Of a stretch of DNA of 64,000 nt, positions 37,539 to 46,338 are shown in pieces. This DNA comes from Nocardia otitidiscaviarum NBRC 14405 (GTDB lineage: Bacteria; Actinomycetota; Actinomycetes; Mycobacteriales; Mycobacteriaceae). A program made the translations under genes and the position numbers. The stretch's first letter is position 1. Each line of letters starts with the position of its first letter. The stretch is from positions 124,001 to 188,000 of the forward strand of contig NZ_BAGD01000026.1 in NCBI RefSeq assembly GCF_000308635.1. The letters run 5' to 3'. Below the pieces are notes generated by a model. That model worked only from the letters and a program-made list of their open reading frames with translations. It was not told the origin of the DNA and did not search any database.

Positions 37539-38582
37539 CTATGCCGGTCGTGCCAGCGGCCGCGCGGGATATCCGAACAACTGCGCCAGACCGTGCGCCC
37601 GCTTGAAGAACAGATGCGCGTCATGCTCCCAGGTGATCGCGATACCGCCGTGCATCTGCACCATCTCCGACACCACCGCGTTGAGCGCGTCGGTGCAGTA
37701 CAGTCGCGCCGCCGCCACATCAACCGGGTCCACATCGCCCGCGGCCAGCGCCGCGATGGCATGGTGGGCGATGGACCGGGCCGACTCCACCTGCACGTAC
37801 ATATCGGCCATCCGATGCTTGAGCGCCTGGAAGCTGCCGATGGGCCGCCCGAACTGTACTCGCGACCCGGTGTAGTCGACGGTCAGGTCCAGGCACCGCT
37901 GCGCCGCCCCGACCTGCTCGGCCGCGACCGCCAGCCAGGCGGTCTCCCGCAGCCGATCCACCTCGACGGCGCCGAGCCGCCGCGCGGCCACACCGTCGAA
38001 ACCGATCTCGGCCAGCCGCCGCGAGGGATCCTGGGTCGGGACCGTCGTCCGCGCGACCCCGTCCGCCGTGCCGTCCACCTCGAACAGCCCGTCGGCGGTC
38101 AGTACCAGCAGGGTGTCGGCATACGCACCGTCGAGCACGTAATGCGCGGTGCCGGTGAGCTTTCCGTCCGTGACCGCGACCCCGAACTCGTCCCAGCCGC
38201 GCCGCCCGGCCCAGCACAGGGCAAGGGTGCGCGCACCCTCGGCCACCTCCGGCAGCAGCCGCTCGGTCGCCTCGGCATCCCCCGCGAGCAGCAGCGCCCG
38301 CACCCCCAGCACCGCCGACCCGAGCATGGGCGGCGCACTCAGCGTGTGGCCCAATTCCTCGACCACGAGCAGAGATTCGACCAACCCGGCCCCGATGCCG
38401 CCGAACTCCTCCGGAATCGCCAGCGCCGCCACCCCGACCTGTTCGCACAGCAGCCGCCACAGCTGCTCGTCGTAGCCGCGCGGCCCCTCGATCCCACGCC
38501 GCACGGCCGCACTGTCGCCGTGCTTGGCCAGCACCGCGCGCACGGTGCTCGCGAGTTCCTGCTGCTCCGCACTCAGACTCAT
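37539..38582 (-). CDS. ipdE2: Acyl-CoA dehydrogenase subunit FadE33 (IpdE2)
   Basis: A 347-residue acyl-CoA dehydrogenase-like protein, last gene of the leftward KstR2-type operon. Family features are EEFGGIGAGLVESLLVVEELG near residue 60 and the C-terminal YTGSRVQFGRPIGSFQALKHRMADMY. By synteny it corresponds to FadE33/IpdE2, which forms a heterotetramer with FadE32/IpdE1 acting on a CoA thioester of the last two steroid rings. ATG at 38582 follows GAGAGGGG; the upstream extension to 38693 overlaps the preceding gene without ribosome-binding support. Confidence 0.85.
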   Translation of the reverse strand: MSLSAEQQELASTVRAVLAKHGDSAAVRRGIEGPRGYDEQLWRLLCEQVGVAALAIPEEFGGIGAGLVESLLVVEELGHTLSAPPMLGSAVLGVRALLLAGDAEATERLLPEVAEGARTLALCWAGRRGWDEFGVAVTDGKLTGTAHYVLDGAYADTLLVLTADGLFEVDGTADGVARTTVPTQDPSRRLAEIGFDGVAARRLGAVEVDRLRETAWLAVAAEQVGAAQRCLDLTVDYTGSRVQFGRPIGSFQALKHRMADMYVQVESARSIAHHAIAALAAGDVDPVDVAAARLYCTDALNAVVSEMVQMHGGIAITWEHDAHLFFKRAHGLAQLFGYPARPLARPA

Positions 38583-38646
38583 GCTGTGCCCCTCTCGATC
38601 CGAGCGGTGTGCCGCATGAGGCACTGCCGCCACACGTGCGGCGGCC

Positions 38647-39669
38647 TCATGTCGCCGTTCCGTCCGAACGCAACGCCCCGGCGATCCGGGCACGGTGGAA
38701 ATCCGGTGTGCCCCACGCCGAGCGCAGTGCGGTCACCTTCGTGATCCACAGCGACAGATCGCATTCGGCGGTGTAGCCGATGGCCCCGTGCACCTGGAGC
38801 GCGGTGCGCGCGGCCCGGTACGCGGCCTCCCCAGCGGCCAGTTTGGCCGCGGAGATGTCGCGCGCCGTGGTCGCGGTCGCGTCCTGCGCCGAGAGTGCCG
38901 CCCGGTAGAGCAGCGGCTGTGCCATATCGAGGCCGATGAGCACGTCCGCCAGCTGATGCTTGATGGCCTGGTACTGCCCGATCGGCTTGCCGAACTGGTG
39001 GCGCTGCTTCACGTACTCCGCGCTGATGTCCAGCAGCGCCCGTCCGGCCCCCAGGAGTTGGGCGGCGGTGGCGAGCGCACCCGCGTCGAAGGCGGTGTCG
39101 ATGGCGGCGCGCACCCCGTCACCCTCGGCGAGCACGGTCTCCTCGATGACGGGGAACAGCCGCCGCGCCGCGTCCACCGAGCGAATGTGCTCCTGCGGCG
39201 TGGCCAGCGAGACTCGGTCACCGGTCGCCACCAGCACCACATCGGCCGTATCGGCATCCAGGGCGAGCGGTTCCGCGGCAGTGCCCGGCGCGGGCAGAGC
39301 GATGGTGCCCAGTACGGCTCCCTCGGTGAAGCCGCCGAGCCAGCCGCCGGTCTGTTCGGTACTCGGAAGTGCTTGCAGCAGTGCGGGAAGCACCGCGGCC
39401 GTCTCCACCAGCGGTCCGGGTACGGCGGCCCGGCCGATCTCGGTGCACGCCACCACCAGCTCCACCGGACCGGCCCCGAAACCACCGTTGTCCTCGGTGA
39501 CGGTGAGCCCCAGCGCACCGGCCTCGGCCAGCTGCCGGATGAGCGCCTTCCCGGCGGTCGCGTCCCCGGCGGCCCAGGCGCGTACGGTATTCGGCGTCTT
39601 GGCGGCCTCGCACATCTTGCGCAGGCTGGCCGCGAAGTCGAGTTGTTCTGCTGTCAGAGCGAATCGCAT
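38647..39669 (-). CDS. ipdE1: Acyl-CoA dehydrogenase subunit FadE32 (IpdE1)
   Basis: A 340-residue acyl-CoA dehydrogenase-like protein. Visible are the N-terminal helical domain (LTVTEDNGGFGAGPVELVV) and the C-terminal signature VKQRHQFGKPIGQYQAIKHQLADV, followed by YRAARTALQVHGAIGYTAECDL. Position between FadE31 and FadE33 homologues marks it as FadE32/IpdE1, partner of IpdE2. The two short alpha chains together make a complete active site in known steroid degraders; here that is inference. Confidence 0.85.
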   Translation of the reverse strand: MRFALTAEQLDFAASLRKMCEAAKTPNTVRAWAAGDATAGKALIRQLAEAGALGLTVTEDNGGFGAGPVELVVACTEIGRAAVPGPLVETAAVLPALLQALPSTEQTGGWLGGFTEGAVLGTIALPAPGTAAEPLALDADTADVVLVATGDRVSLATPQEHIRSVDAARRLFPVIEETVLAEGDGVRAAIDTAFDAGALATAAQLLGAGRALLDISAEYVKQRHQFGKPIGQYQAIKHQLADVLIGLDMAQPLLYRAALSAQDATATTARDISAAKLAAGEAAYRAARTALQVHGAIGYTAECDLSLWITKVTALRSAWGTPDFHRARIAGALRSDGTAT

Positions 39670-39685
39670 GTCGTTCTCCGGTCGA

Positions 39686-40816
39686 CTATCGCGGCAGGCC
39701 GAGCAGGCGTTCGGCGATGATGTTGCGCTGAATCTCGTTGGTGCCCGCGTAGATCGGGCCGGCCAGCGAGAAGAGGTAGCCGTCGGTCCACGCCGACTCC
39801 TGTTCGGCGGCGGCGCCGTGCAGCTCCAGCGCGGTTTCGTGCATGGCGATATCGAGGTCGGACCAGAACACCTTGTTCACCGAGGATTCCGCGCCCAGCT
39901 GGCCGCCCTCGGCGAGCCGGGTGACGGTGGCCCAGGTGTTCAGCCGGTACGCCTCCGCACCCACCCAGGCGTCCACCACGCGATCCCGCGCCGCGGTATC
40001 GGCGGCGTCGGCGACGGTGCGCCACAGGTCGATGAGCTTGGCCGCGGTGGCGGTGAACCGTCCGGGGCTGCGCAGCGAGAGTCCGCGCTCATTGCTGGAG
40101 GTGGCCATGGCGACCCTCCAGCCGTTGTTCGGTTCGCCGATCACGTCCCGGTCGGGCACGAACACATTGTCCAGGAAGATCTCCGCGAACCCCGGCTCGC
40201 CGTCCAACTGCGGAATCGGACGTACGGTGACGCCCTCGGCGGTGAGCGGGAACATCAGATAGGTCAGCCCGCGATGCCGCTGCGCCTCCGGGTCGCTGCG
40301 GAACAGTCCGAAGCCCCAATCCGCGTAGGACGCCCGCGAACTCCAGGTCTTCTGTCCGTTGAGCAGCCAGCCCCCGTCGGTGCGCTTGGCGGTGGACCGG
40401 ATCCCGGCGAGGTCGCTGCCCGCCTCGGGTTCCGACCACGCCTGCGCCCAGATATCCTCGGCGCGAGCCATTCTCGGCAGAATGCGAGCCAACTGCTCGG
40501 GCGATCCGTGTTCGAACAGGGTCGGCGCGAGCAGGAAGATGCCGTTCTGGCTCACCCGCCCGGGCGCTCCGGCCGCGTAGTACTCCTCCTCGAAGATCAC
40601 CCATTCGGTGAGCGAGGCGTCCCGGCCGCCGTACTCGGCGGGCCAGGCCACACACGACAGCCGGGCGTCGGCGAGCACCGCCTCCCATTCCCGGTGCGCC
40701 TCGAAACCCGCCTGGGTGTCCATGGACGGCAAGGGAGCGGCGGGTACGTTGGCGGCCAGGAACTCCCGCACCTCACGCCGGAATTCCTCGGTCCTGGTAT
40801 CGAATTCGAGATCCAT
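39686..40816 (-). CDS. fadE31: Acyl-CoA dehydrogenase FadE31
   Basis: A 376-residue acyl-CoA dehydrogenase with WAQAWSEPEAGSDLAGIRSTA (FAD/substrate strand, about residue 125), WLLNGQKTWSSRASYADWGF and the C-terminal LAGPIYAGTNEIQRNIIAERLLGLP. It belongs to the cluster for degrading the two-ring propionate (HIP). The exact step catalysed is not settled from sequence. Its start abuts the stop of the enoyl-CoA hydratase upstream (0 bp gap), so the genes are co-expressed. Confidence 0.87.
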   Translation of the reverse strand: MDLEFDTRTEEFRREVREFLAANVPAAPLPSMDTQAGFEAHREWEAVLADARLSCVAWPAEYGGRDASLTEWVIFEEEYYAAGAPGRVSQNGIFLLAPTLFEHGSPEQLARILPRMARAEDIWAQAWSEPEAGSDLAGIRSTAKRTDGGWLLNGQKTWSSRASYADWGFGLFRSDPEAQRHRGLTYLMFPLTAEGVTVRPIPQLDGEPGFAEIFLDNVFVPDRDVIGEPNNGWRVAMATSSNERGLSLRSPGRFTATAAKLIDLWRTVADAADTAARDRVVDAWVGAEAYRLNTWATVTRLAEGGQLGAESSVNKVFWSDLDIAMHETALELHGAAAEQESAWTDGYLFSLAGPIYAGTNEIQRNIIAERLLGLPR

Positions 40817-41698
40817 CTACTTCACCCCGTTCCGGTCGGCGGCCGCCTTCATGGATCTGGCGTTCATGCCGCCGAGTGAATCGGCGCCGACCTCGGCATT
40901 GTGCGCGTGCGCGAAATGGTGCAGTCCGAAGACCGAATCCATGCCGGCGCGCATGCCCATCAGGTCCTCGCACTGGTTGACGGCTTTCTTGGTGAGCGCC
41001 AGCCCGAACTGCGGCATCTCCGCGATCCGCTCGGCCAGCGCCAGGGTGTGGCCCTCCAGCTCCGCGCGCGGGACCACGCGATTCACCATTCCCCACTCGT
41101 ATGCCTGTGCGGCACTGAAGCGTTCACCGGTGAACAGGATCTCCTTGGCGCGGCGCGGGCCCAGCACCCACGGATGCGCGAAATACTCGACGCCCGGAAT
41201 GCCCATGCGCACCACCGGATCGGAGAAGAAGGCGTCCTCCGACGCCACGATCATGTCGCAGCACCAGGCCAGCATGAGCGCGCCCGCGATGCACGCGCCC
41301 TGCACCATGGCGATGGTGGGCTTGGGGATCTCCCGCCAGCGGCGGCACATGCCCAGGTACACCTCGGATTCGCGGGCGAAGCGCTGGTCGCCGCCCTGGC
41401 GGTCGACGTGGTCCCACCACAGCGCGGCCTTGTTCTCGTAGCTGACGTGGTGATCGCGCCCCGGCGTGCCGATATCGTGTCCGGCACTGAAATGCTTTCC
41501 GGCGCCGGCCAAGACGATCACCTTGACCTCGGGATCCTCGACCGCCCGGGTGAAGGCGGCGTCGAGGGCGTAGGTCATGACCGAGTTCTGCGCATTGCGG
41601 TAGTCGGGTCGGTTGAGGGTGACGATCGCGATCGGTCCGCGCGTCTCGTAGCGCACCACCTCGCCCTCGTCGGGGATCGGCCCTGGTTCCTGGCTCAC
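40817..41698 (-). CDS. Crotonase-fold enoyl-CoA hydratase
   Basis: A 293-residue crotonase: GPIAIVTLNRPDYRNAQNSVM near the N-terminus, LAGAGKHFSAGHDIGTPG (oxyanion strand), VQGACIAGALMLAWCCDMIVASEDAFFSDPV. The last contains Ala/Gly at the oxyanion loop but no obvious catalytic Glu pair of classical hydratases, so an isomerase, hydrolase or retro-aldol role is possible. It lies between fadD3 (ATGA overlap) and fadE31, a position with no counterpart in the M. tuberculosis fadD3-fadE31 arrangement as I recall it. Confidence 0.85.
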   Translation of the reverse strand: MSQEPGPIPDEGEVVRYETRGPIAIVTLNRPDYRNAQNSVMTYALDAAFTRAVEDPEVKVIVLAGAGKHFSAGHDIGTPGRDHHVSYENKAALWWDHVDRQGGDQRFARESEVYLGMCRRWREIPKPTIAMVQGACIAGALMLAWCCDMIVASEDAFFSDPVVRMGIPGVEYFAHPWVLGPRRAKEILFTGERFSAAQAYEWGMVNRVVPRAELEGHTLALAERIAEMPQFGLALTKKAVNQCEDLMGMRAGMDSVFGLHHFAHAHNAEVGADSLGGMNARSMKAAADRNGVK

Positions 41699-43365
41699 GC
41701 TCTCTCCTCGTTCTCCGCACGGCCGGTGTCGTCGCGCAGCTGCCGCTTGAGCACCTTCCCGGCGGCGCTGTAGGGCAGCTGATCACGGAATTCGACGTAG
41801 CGCGGCACCTTGAAATTGGCCAGCAGCGTCTTGGCGTGCGCCACCACGTCGTCGGCGGTGAGGCCCGACCCGGCCTTGCGCACCACGAACGCCTTGCCGA
41901 CCTCGCCCATCCGTTCGTCCGGCACCCCGATGACCGCGGTCTCGGCGACGCCGTCGAGCCGGGCCAGGGCCTGTTCGACCTCGGCGGGGTACACATTGAA
42001 CCCGCCGCAGATGTACATGTCCTTGAGCCGGTCGGTGATCTTCAGGTAGCCGCGTCCGTCCAGGGTGCCGACGTCGCCGGTGTGCAGCCAGCCGTCACAG
42101 TCGATGGTGTCGGCGGTGGCCACCGGATCGTCGAGATAGCCCAGCATCACCTGGGATCCGCGGATGAGCACCTCGCCGTTGTCGGCGAGTGCGACCTCGA
42201 AGTCGCCGATGGCACGACCGCAGGTGTTGGCGATGGTCTCGGCGTCGTCCTCCGGGCGGCACATGGTGCCGAAGCCGCCGGACTCCGAGAGCCCGTAGGC
42301 GGTGAGCACCACATCGAATTCCAGTTCGGTGCGCATTCTCTCGATGAGTACGACCGGCACGGTGGCCGCACCGGTGACCGCCACCCGCAGGCTGCTCAGA
42401 TCGGCGTCGCGACGCGCGGGATGCTCCAGGATGGTCTGGTAGATGGTGGGCGGCCCGGTCAGCACCGTGATGCGGTGGTCCTGCACCAGCCGCATGGTCT
42501 CGGGCACGTCGAAGGTGGCCTGCGGCACGATGGTCGCACCGGTCACCAGGCACGCGAGAATGCCTGCCTTGTAACCGAAGTTGTGGAAGAACGGCGGCAC
42601 CACCAGGTAGCGGTCGGTGCTGTTCAGGGTGGCGCATTCGGACCAGGCCCGCGCGCCCGCGAGCGCCTGGCGGTGCGCGATGAGCGTGCCCTTGCTGCGC
42701 CCGGTGGTGCCGGAGGTGAACAGGATGTCCGAGAGATCGTCCGGGGAAACGGATTCCGCGCGGGCGATGGCGTCCGCGGCGCTCACCTGTTCGGCCAGCG
42801 CGGCCAGGTTACGCCAGGTCAGGGTGTCGTCACCGGTGCGCGCGGCGGCATCGCCCGCGGCGGACACGCCGACGCCACCCGTGCCGATCGCGGCGGCATC
42901 ATCCGTGACAGCCGTGCCAGCATCATCGGTGCCGCCCGGACCGGTGTCGCCCGGAATCACGATGGTCGTCCCGATCTTCAGATCCGGGGCGGCTGCCCGC
43001 AATTCGGCGAGTCGGTCGCGGCCCAGGAACGGCCCGGCGATGAACAGCGCCTTGGCGTCCACCCGCGCCAGCACATCCGCGGCCTCCTCGGCGACGTAGC
43101 GGGTGTTGAGCGGGACGATCACCGCGCCCACGTAGTGGGTGGCCAGCACGGCCGTCACCCAGTGGTGTGTATTGGGAGCCCAGATGCCGATCCGGTCGCC
43201 GCTGCCGATCCCGCGCGCCAGCAGCGCCCGGGCCGTCTCACGCACCGAGTCGAGCAGTTCCGCCCAGCTCAGTCGTACGGCACCGTCGACGACGGCGGGG
43301 GCATCGCCGTAGGCGCGCGCCGCGTCGTGCAGAGCCAGCGGAGTGGTCTGCGGAGGTGGTGTCAT
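41695..43365 (-). CDS. fadD3: HIP-CoA ligase FadD3
   Basis: A 556-residue acyl-CoA synthetase that activates the HIP propionate side chain, the entry step of ring C/D degradation. AMP-binding motif FTSGTTGRSKG (residues 216-226), adenine motif AYGLSESGGFG, GWLHTGDVG, and the C-terminal catalytic Lys in SAAGKVLKRQL are present. Residues about 139-180 are a Gly/Thr/Ala/Asp-rich low-complexity insertion not typical of the family. It is the first gene of the leftward operon; a KstR2-type site is 35 bp upstream, shared with divergent fadE30. Confidence 0.92.
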   Translation of the reverse strand: MTPPPQTTPLALHDAARAYGDAPAVVDGAVRLSWAELLDSVRETARALLARGIGSGDRIGIWAPNTHHWVTAVLATHYVGAVIVPLNTRYVAEEAADVLARVDAKALFIAGPFLGRDRLAELRAAAPDLKIGTTIVIPGDTGPGGTDDAGTAVTDDAAAIGTGGVGVSAAGDAAARTGDDTLTWRNLAALAEQVSAADAIARAESVSPDDLSDILFTSGTTGRSKGTLIAHRQALAGARAWSECATLNSTDRYLVVPPFFHNFGYKAGILACLVTGATIVPQATFDVPETMRLVQDHRITVLTGPPTIYQTILEHPARRDADLSSLRVAVTGAATVPVVLIERMRTELEFDVVLTAYGLSESGGFGTMCRPEDDAETIANTCGRAIGDFEVALADNGEVLIRGSQVMLGYLDDPVATADTIDCDGWLHTGDVGTLDGRGYLKITDRLKDMYICGGFNVYPAEVEQALARLDGVAETAVIGVPDERMGEVGKAFVVRKAGSGLTADDVVAHAKTLLANFKVPRYVEFRDQLPYSAAGKVLKRQLRDDTGRAENEERA

Positions 43366-43399
43366 CGGAATTCCTGCCGTCCGGGAATGGGTCTAACAA

Positions 43400-43413
43400 A
43401 GCAAGTGCTTGGT
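43400..43413. promoter_or_regulatory. KstR2 operator between fadD3 and fadE30
   Basis: AGCAAGTGCTTGGT fits AnCAAGnnCTTGnT at all defined positions. It is centred in the 64-bp gap between the divergent starts, so one site can control both operons. Confidence 0.85.
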
Positions 43414-43429
43414 AGGTTACTCTACCGAC

Positions 43430-44656
43430 GTGAGCATGATCCAGACCCCCGAACCGGCCAGTGGGATGGAGGCGGGACGCGACGCCGAATTCCGCGCCGA
43501 AGTGCGTGAATGGCTGGCCGAGAGCCTCACCGGGCAGTTCCGCGAACTGCGCGGTCTGGGCGGTCCCGGCCGCGAACACGAAGCCTTCGACGAACGCCTC
43601 GAATGGGACCGCGCCCTGGCCGCCGCCGGGCTGACCTGTCTGGGCTGGCCGGTGGAATGGGGCGGCCGCGACGCCACCCTGCGGCAGCAGATCATCTTCC
43701 ACGAGGAGTACGCCAAGGCGGACGCGCCCAGCCGGGTCTCGCATCTGGGCGAGGAACTGCTCGGCCCCACCCTCATCGCCTTCGGTACCGAGGAGCAGAA
43801 GCGGCGCTTCCTGCCGGGCATCCGCGGTGTCACCGAACTGTGGTGCCAGGGCTATTCCGAGCCCGGCGCGGGATCGGATCTGGCGGCCGTGTCCACCGCC
43901 GCTCACCTGGACGGCGACGAGTGGTCGATCACCGGGCAGAAGATCTGGACCTCGCTGGCGCACCTGTCCGACTGGTGCTTCGTGGTGGCGCGCACCGAGA
44001 AGGGATCGCAGCGGCATCGCGGCCTGTCCTACCTGCTGGTTCCCATGAAGCAGCCCGGTATCGAGGTGCGCCCGATCATCCAGCTCACCGGGACCGCCGA
44101 ATTCAACGAGGTCTTCTTCGACAATGCCCGCACCGCCGCCGATCTGGTGGTCGGCCAGCCGGGCGACGGCTGGCGGGTGGCCATGGGCACGCTCACCTTC
44201 GAGCGCGGCATTTCCACCGTGGGGCAGTCGATTAGATACGCCCGCGAACTCGCCGACCTGGAGGCGGTGGCGCGGGAGAACGGGGCGATCGACAATCCGG
44301 TGATCGCCGACCGGCTGGACCGGGCCTGGGTGGGGCTGCGGGTGCTACGCGCCCACGTGCTGCGCACCCTGGACGACGGCCACGGCTCGGCCACCGTCGA
44401 CGCCCGCACCGCCGCCGGGCACGCGTCGGTCACCAAACTGCTGTGGGCGAATTGGCATCGCGGCCTGGGGGAGCTGGCCATGGACGTGCTCGGCGCGCCC
44501 GGCCTCATCGCCGACGCGCCGGGTGACGACCTCAATGCCTGGCAGCGGCTGTTCCTGTTCAGCCGCGCCGACACCATTTACGGGGGATCGAACGAAGTGC
44601 AGCGCAACATCATCTCCGAGCGGGTGCTCGGACTTCCGCGAGAGGCTCGGCCGTGA
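43430..44656 (+). CDS. fadE30: Acyl-CoA dehydrogenase FadE30
   Basis: A 408-residue acyl-CoA dehydrogenase with WCQGYSEPGAGSDLAAVST, WSITGQKIWTSLAHLSDWCF, MGTLTFERGIS and FSRADTIYGGSNEVQRNIISERVLGLP. In M. tuberculosis FadE30 acts early on the CoA-activated HIP derivative. GTG at 43430 is chosen; ATG at 43436 is an alternative. The KstR2-type site ends 16 bp before the start, so the leader must be very short. Its stop overlaps the ipdF start (GTGA). Confidence 0.9.
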   Translation: MSMIQTPEPASGMEAGRDAEFRAEVREWLAESLTGQFRELRGLGGPGREHEAFDERLEWDRALAAAGLTCLGWPVEWGGRDATLRQQIIFHEEYAKADAPSRVSHLGEELLGPTLIAFGTEEQKRRFLPGIRGVTELWCQGYSEPGAGSDLAAVSTAAHLDGDEWSITGQKIWTSLAHLSDWCFVVARTEKGSQRHRGLSYLLVPMKQPGIEVRPIIQLTGTAEFNEVFFDNARTAADLVVGQPGDGWRVAMGTLTFERGISTVGQSIRYARELADLEAVARENGAIDNPVIADRLDRAWVGLRVLRAHVLRTLDDGHGSATVDARTAAGHASVTKLLWANWHRGLGELAMDVLGAPGLIADAPGDDLNAWQRLFLFSRADTIYGGSNEVQRNIISERVLGLPREARP

Positions 44657-45447
44657 CCGATTTGTCCATTGCTCCCGAACCGACCCCCGGCCACGGCCTG
44701 CTGGCCGGCAAGATCGCCGTGGTGACCGCCGCCGCGGGCACCGGCATCGGCTCCGCCACCGCCCGTCGGCTGCTGTCCGAGGGCGCGGACGTGGTCGTCT
44801 CGGATTGGCACGAACGTCGGCTGAAGGAGACCGAGGCGGCGCTGCAGGCCGAATTCCCGGATCGCCGGGTGGCCTCTTTGGCCTGCGACGTGAGCAGCAC
44901 CGAACAGGTGGACGCGCTGTTCACCGGGGCCGTGGCCGCGCTGGGGCGCGTCGACATCGTGGTCAACAATGCCGGGCTCGGCGGTGAGACGCCCGTGGTC
45001 GACATGACCGACGAGCAGTGGGACCGGGTCGTCGACATCACCCTGAACGGCACCTTCCGCGCCACCCGGGCCGCGCTGCGGTACTTCCGCGAGGCGGCCC
45101 ACGGCGGCGTGATCGTCAACAATGCCAGCGTGCTGGGCTGGCGCGCCCAGCACGGCCAGGCGCACTACGCCGCCGCCAAGGCCGGGGTGATGGCACTGAC
45201 CCGCTGCTCCGCCGTCGAGGCGGCCGAATACGGGGTGCGGATCAATGCCGTGGCGCCGAGCATCGCGCGGCACGCCTTCCTGGACAAGGTCACCTCGGCC
45301 GATCTGCTCGACCACCTCACCTCGCAGGAGGCTTTCGGCCGCGCCGCCGAGCCGTGGGAGGTGGCGGCGACCATCGCCATGCTCGCCAGTGACTACACCA
45401 CCTATCTGACCGGTGAAGTCATTTCGATCAGCAGTCAGCGCGCCTGA
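44653..45447 (+). CDS. ipdF: SDR oxidoreductase IpdF
   Basis: A 264-residue short-chain dehydrogenase: the cofactor loop is TAAAGTGIGSATARRLL rather than TGxxxGIG, followed by VNNAG, catalytic Ser in NNASVLGWRAQHGQAHYAAAKAG with Tyr and Lys in order. Synteny with fadE30 identifies it as IpdF (Rv3559c-like), which acts on the 5-oxo/5-hydroxy group of HIP-CoA intermediates. GTG at 44653 overlaps the fadE30 stop. Confidence 0.88.
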   Translation: MTDLSIAPEPTPGHGLLAGKIAVVTAAAGTGIGSATARRLLSEGADVVVSDWHERRLKETEAALQAEFPDRRVASLACDVSSTEQVDALFTGAVAALGRVDIVVNNAGLGGETPVVDMTDEQWDRVVDITLNGTFRATRAALRYFREAAHGGVIVNNASVLGWRAQHGQAHYAAAKAGVMALTRCSAVEAAEYGVRINAVAPSIARHAFLDKVTSADLLDHLTSQEAFGRAAEPWEVAATIAMLASDYTTYLTGEVISISSQRA

Positions 45448-45567
45448 TTTCATTCGCCTTCTGTCGGATCGCTGATTTATCCACAGGAAGGAAAATGGCT
45501 GGCGCGCCCATGCGCTCGGTGTGCAATCCTGGTTTAGGCCGATGCCACACGTCGAAGGGCGCGACCC

Positions 45568-46302
45568 ATGGGTCGGGATCAGCGACAACAAGCCCAGGAA
45601 GAACTGGAACTCGAGCTGGTGCGCGAGGTGGTACTCGCGCGCCGCCGTATCGACAATGCGGTACTCGCCGCTCTCACACTGGGAGCGGAATTACTGGACC
45701 ACGACTCCGAACGCGCCACCGCCATGCGCGCGGCGCGAATTCTCGAACAGCATGCGGTGGCGGAGGACGACGTCACCCGCGATCCGCGTGGCGCGCTCCG
45801 CCACGATCTCGCCCGTGATCGCGAACGGGCGCGGCGAATCGGCCTGTCCCGCGCCTCCTTCGGCGACAGCGAGGAGGCGCGCCGCCGCCACAAACGCACC
45901 GCCCTGCTGTGCGAGGTCCGGGCGGATCTGCTGGAGGTGGTGCGGCGCTGCCGTCAATTCCATTACGACAATGTGGCTTTCGCCGATGGCATCGCCGAGG
46001 GGCTGTGTGCCGCCACCGACAAGCTGGTGGTGGGTGCGGATATGGAGACCTACCGCGCCTGGCAGCGCGGCATGGTGCTCAAGCTCAGTGAGGAACGCGG
46101 CGACGGCGGTGTCCCCCGGGTCATGGCCACCGTGGACGCGGGCCCGGGCCGCGATCCACTCACGGTCGAATGGGACAGCCCCGAACGTCGTCTCGCCCTG
46201 GTGGCCCGCATGGCCCGAGCCGGAATCTCGCCCATAGTCATCTGTGACCGCCTGTTGGCCGACCTGTCGGTCGCCTCGCCGCTGCGCTACTCGGTGCGCT
46301 GA
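45568..46302 (+). CDS. Unrecognised hydrophilic protein between ipdF and kstR2
   Basis: A 244-residue protein I do not recognise. The N-terminal half is Arg/Glu/Ala-rich and helical, possibly coiled coil (QAQEELELELVREVVLARRR). The C-terminal half looks globular (FHYDNVAFADGIAEGLCAAT, RLALVARMARAGISPIVICD). No signal peptide or TM is visible. Codon use matches neighbours. It starts with ATG after AAGGGC, 120 bp after ipdF and 36 bp before the kstR2 start, with a KstR2-type site in that gap. It has no counterpart in the M. tuberculosis cluster that I know of. Confidence 0.65.
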   Translation: MGRDQRQQAQEELELELVREVVLARRRIDNAVLAALTLGAELLDHDSERATAMRAARILEQHAVAEDDVTRDPRGALRHDLARDRERARRIGLSRASFGDSEEARRRHKRTALLCEVRADLLEVVRRCRQFHYDNVAFADGIAEGLCAATDKLVVGADMETYRAWQRGMVLKLSEERGDGGVPRVMATVDAGPGRDPLTVEWDSPERRLALVARMARAGISPIVICDRLLADLSVASPLRYSVR

Positions 46303-46306
46303 CTCG

Positions 46307-46324
46307 ACCAAGCAAATGCTTGGT
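46307..46324. promoter_or_regulatory. KstR2 operator upstream of kstR2
   Basis: ACCAAGC-AAAT-GCTTGGT is an inverted repeat with 7-bp arms. The core AGCAAATGCTTGGT matches the KstR2 consensus at all but one defined base. It lies 15 bp before the kstR2 GTG, consistent with autoregulation. Confidence 0.8.
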
Positions 46325-46338
46325 TGTATATTGGCGAG

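Noticed and set aside
45477..45485. Perfect DnaA-box sequence TTATCCACA
   Set aside because: It is a single copy in an ordinary intergenic gap, with no cluster of boxes, no AT-rich region and no dnaA/dnaN genes. It is most likely chance.
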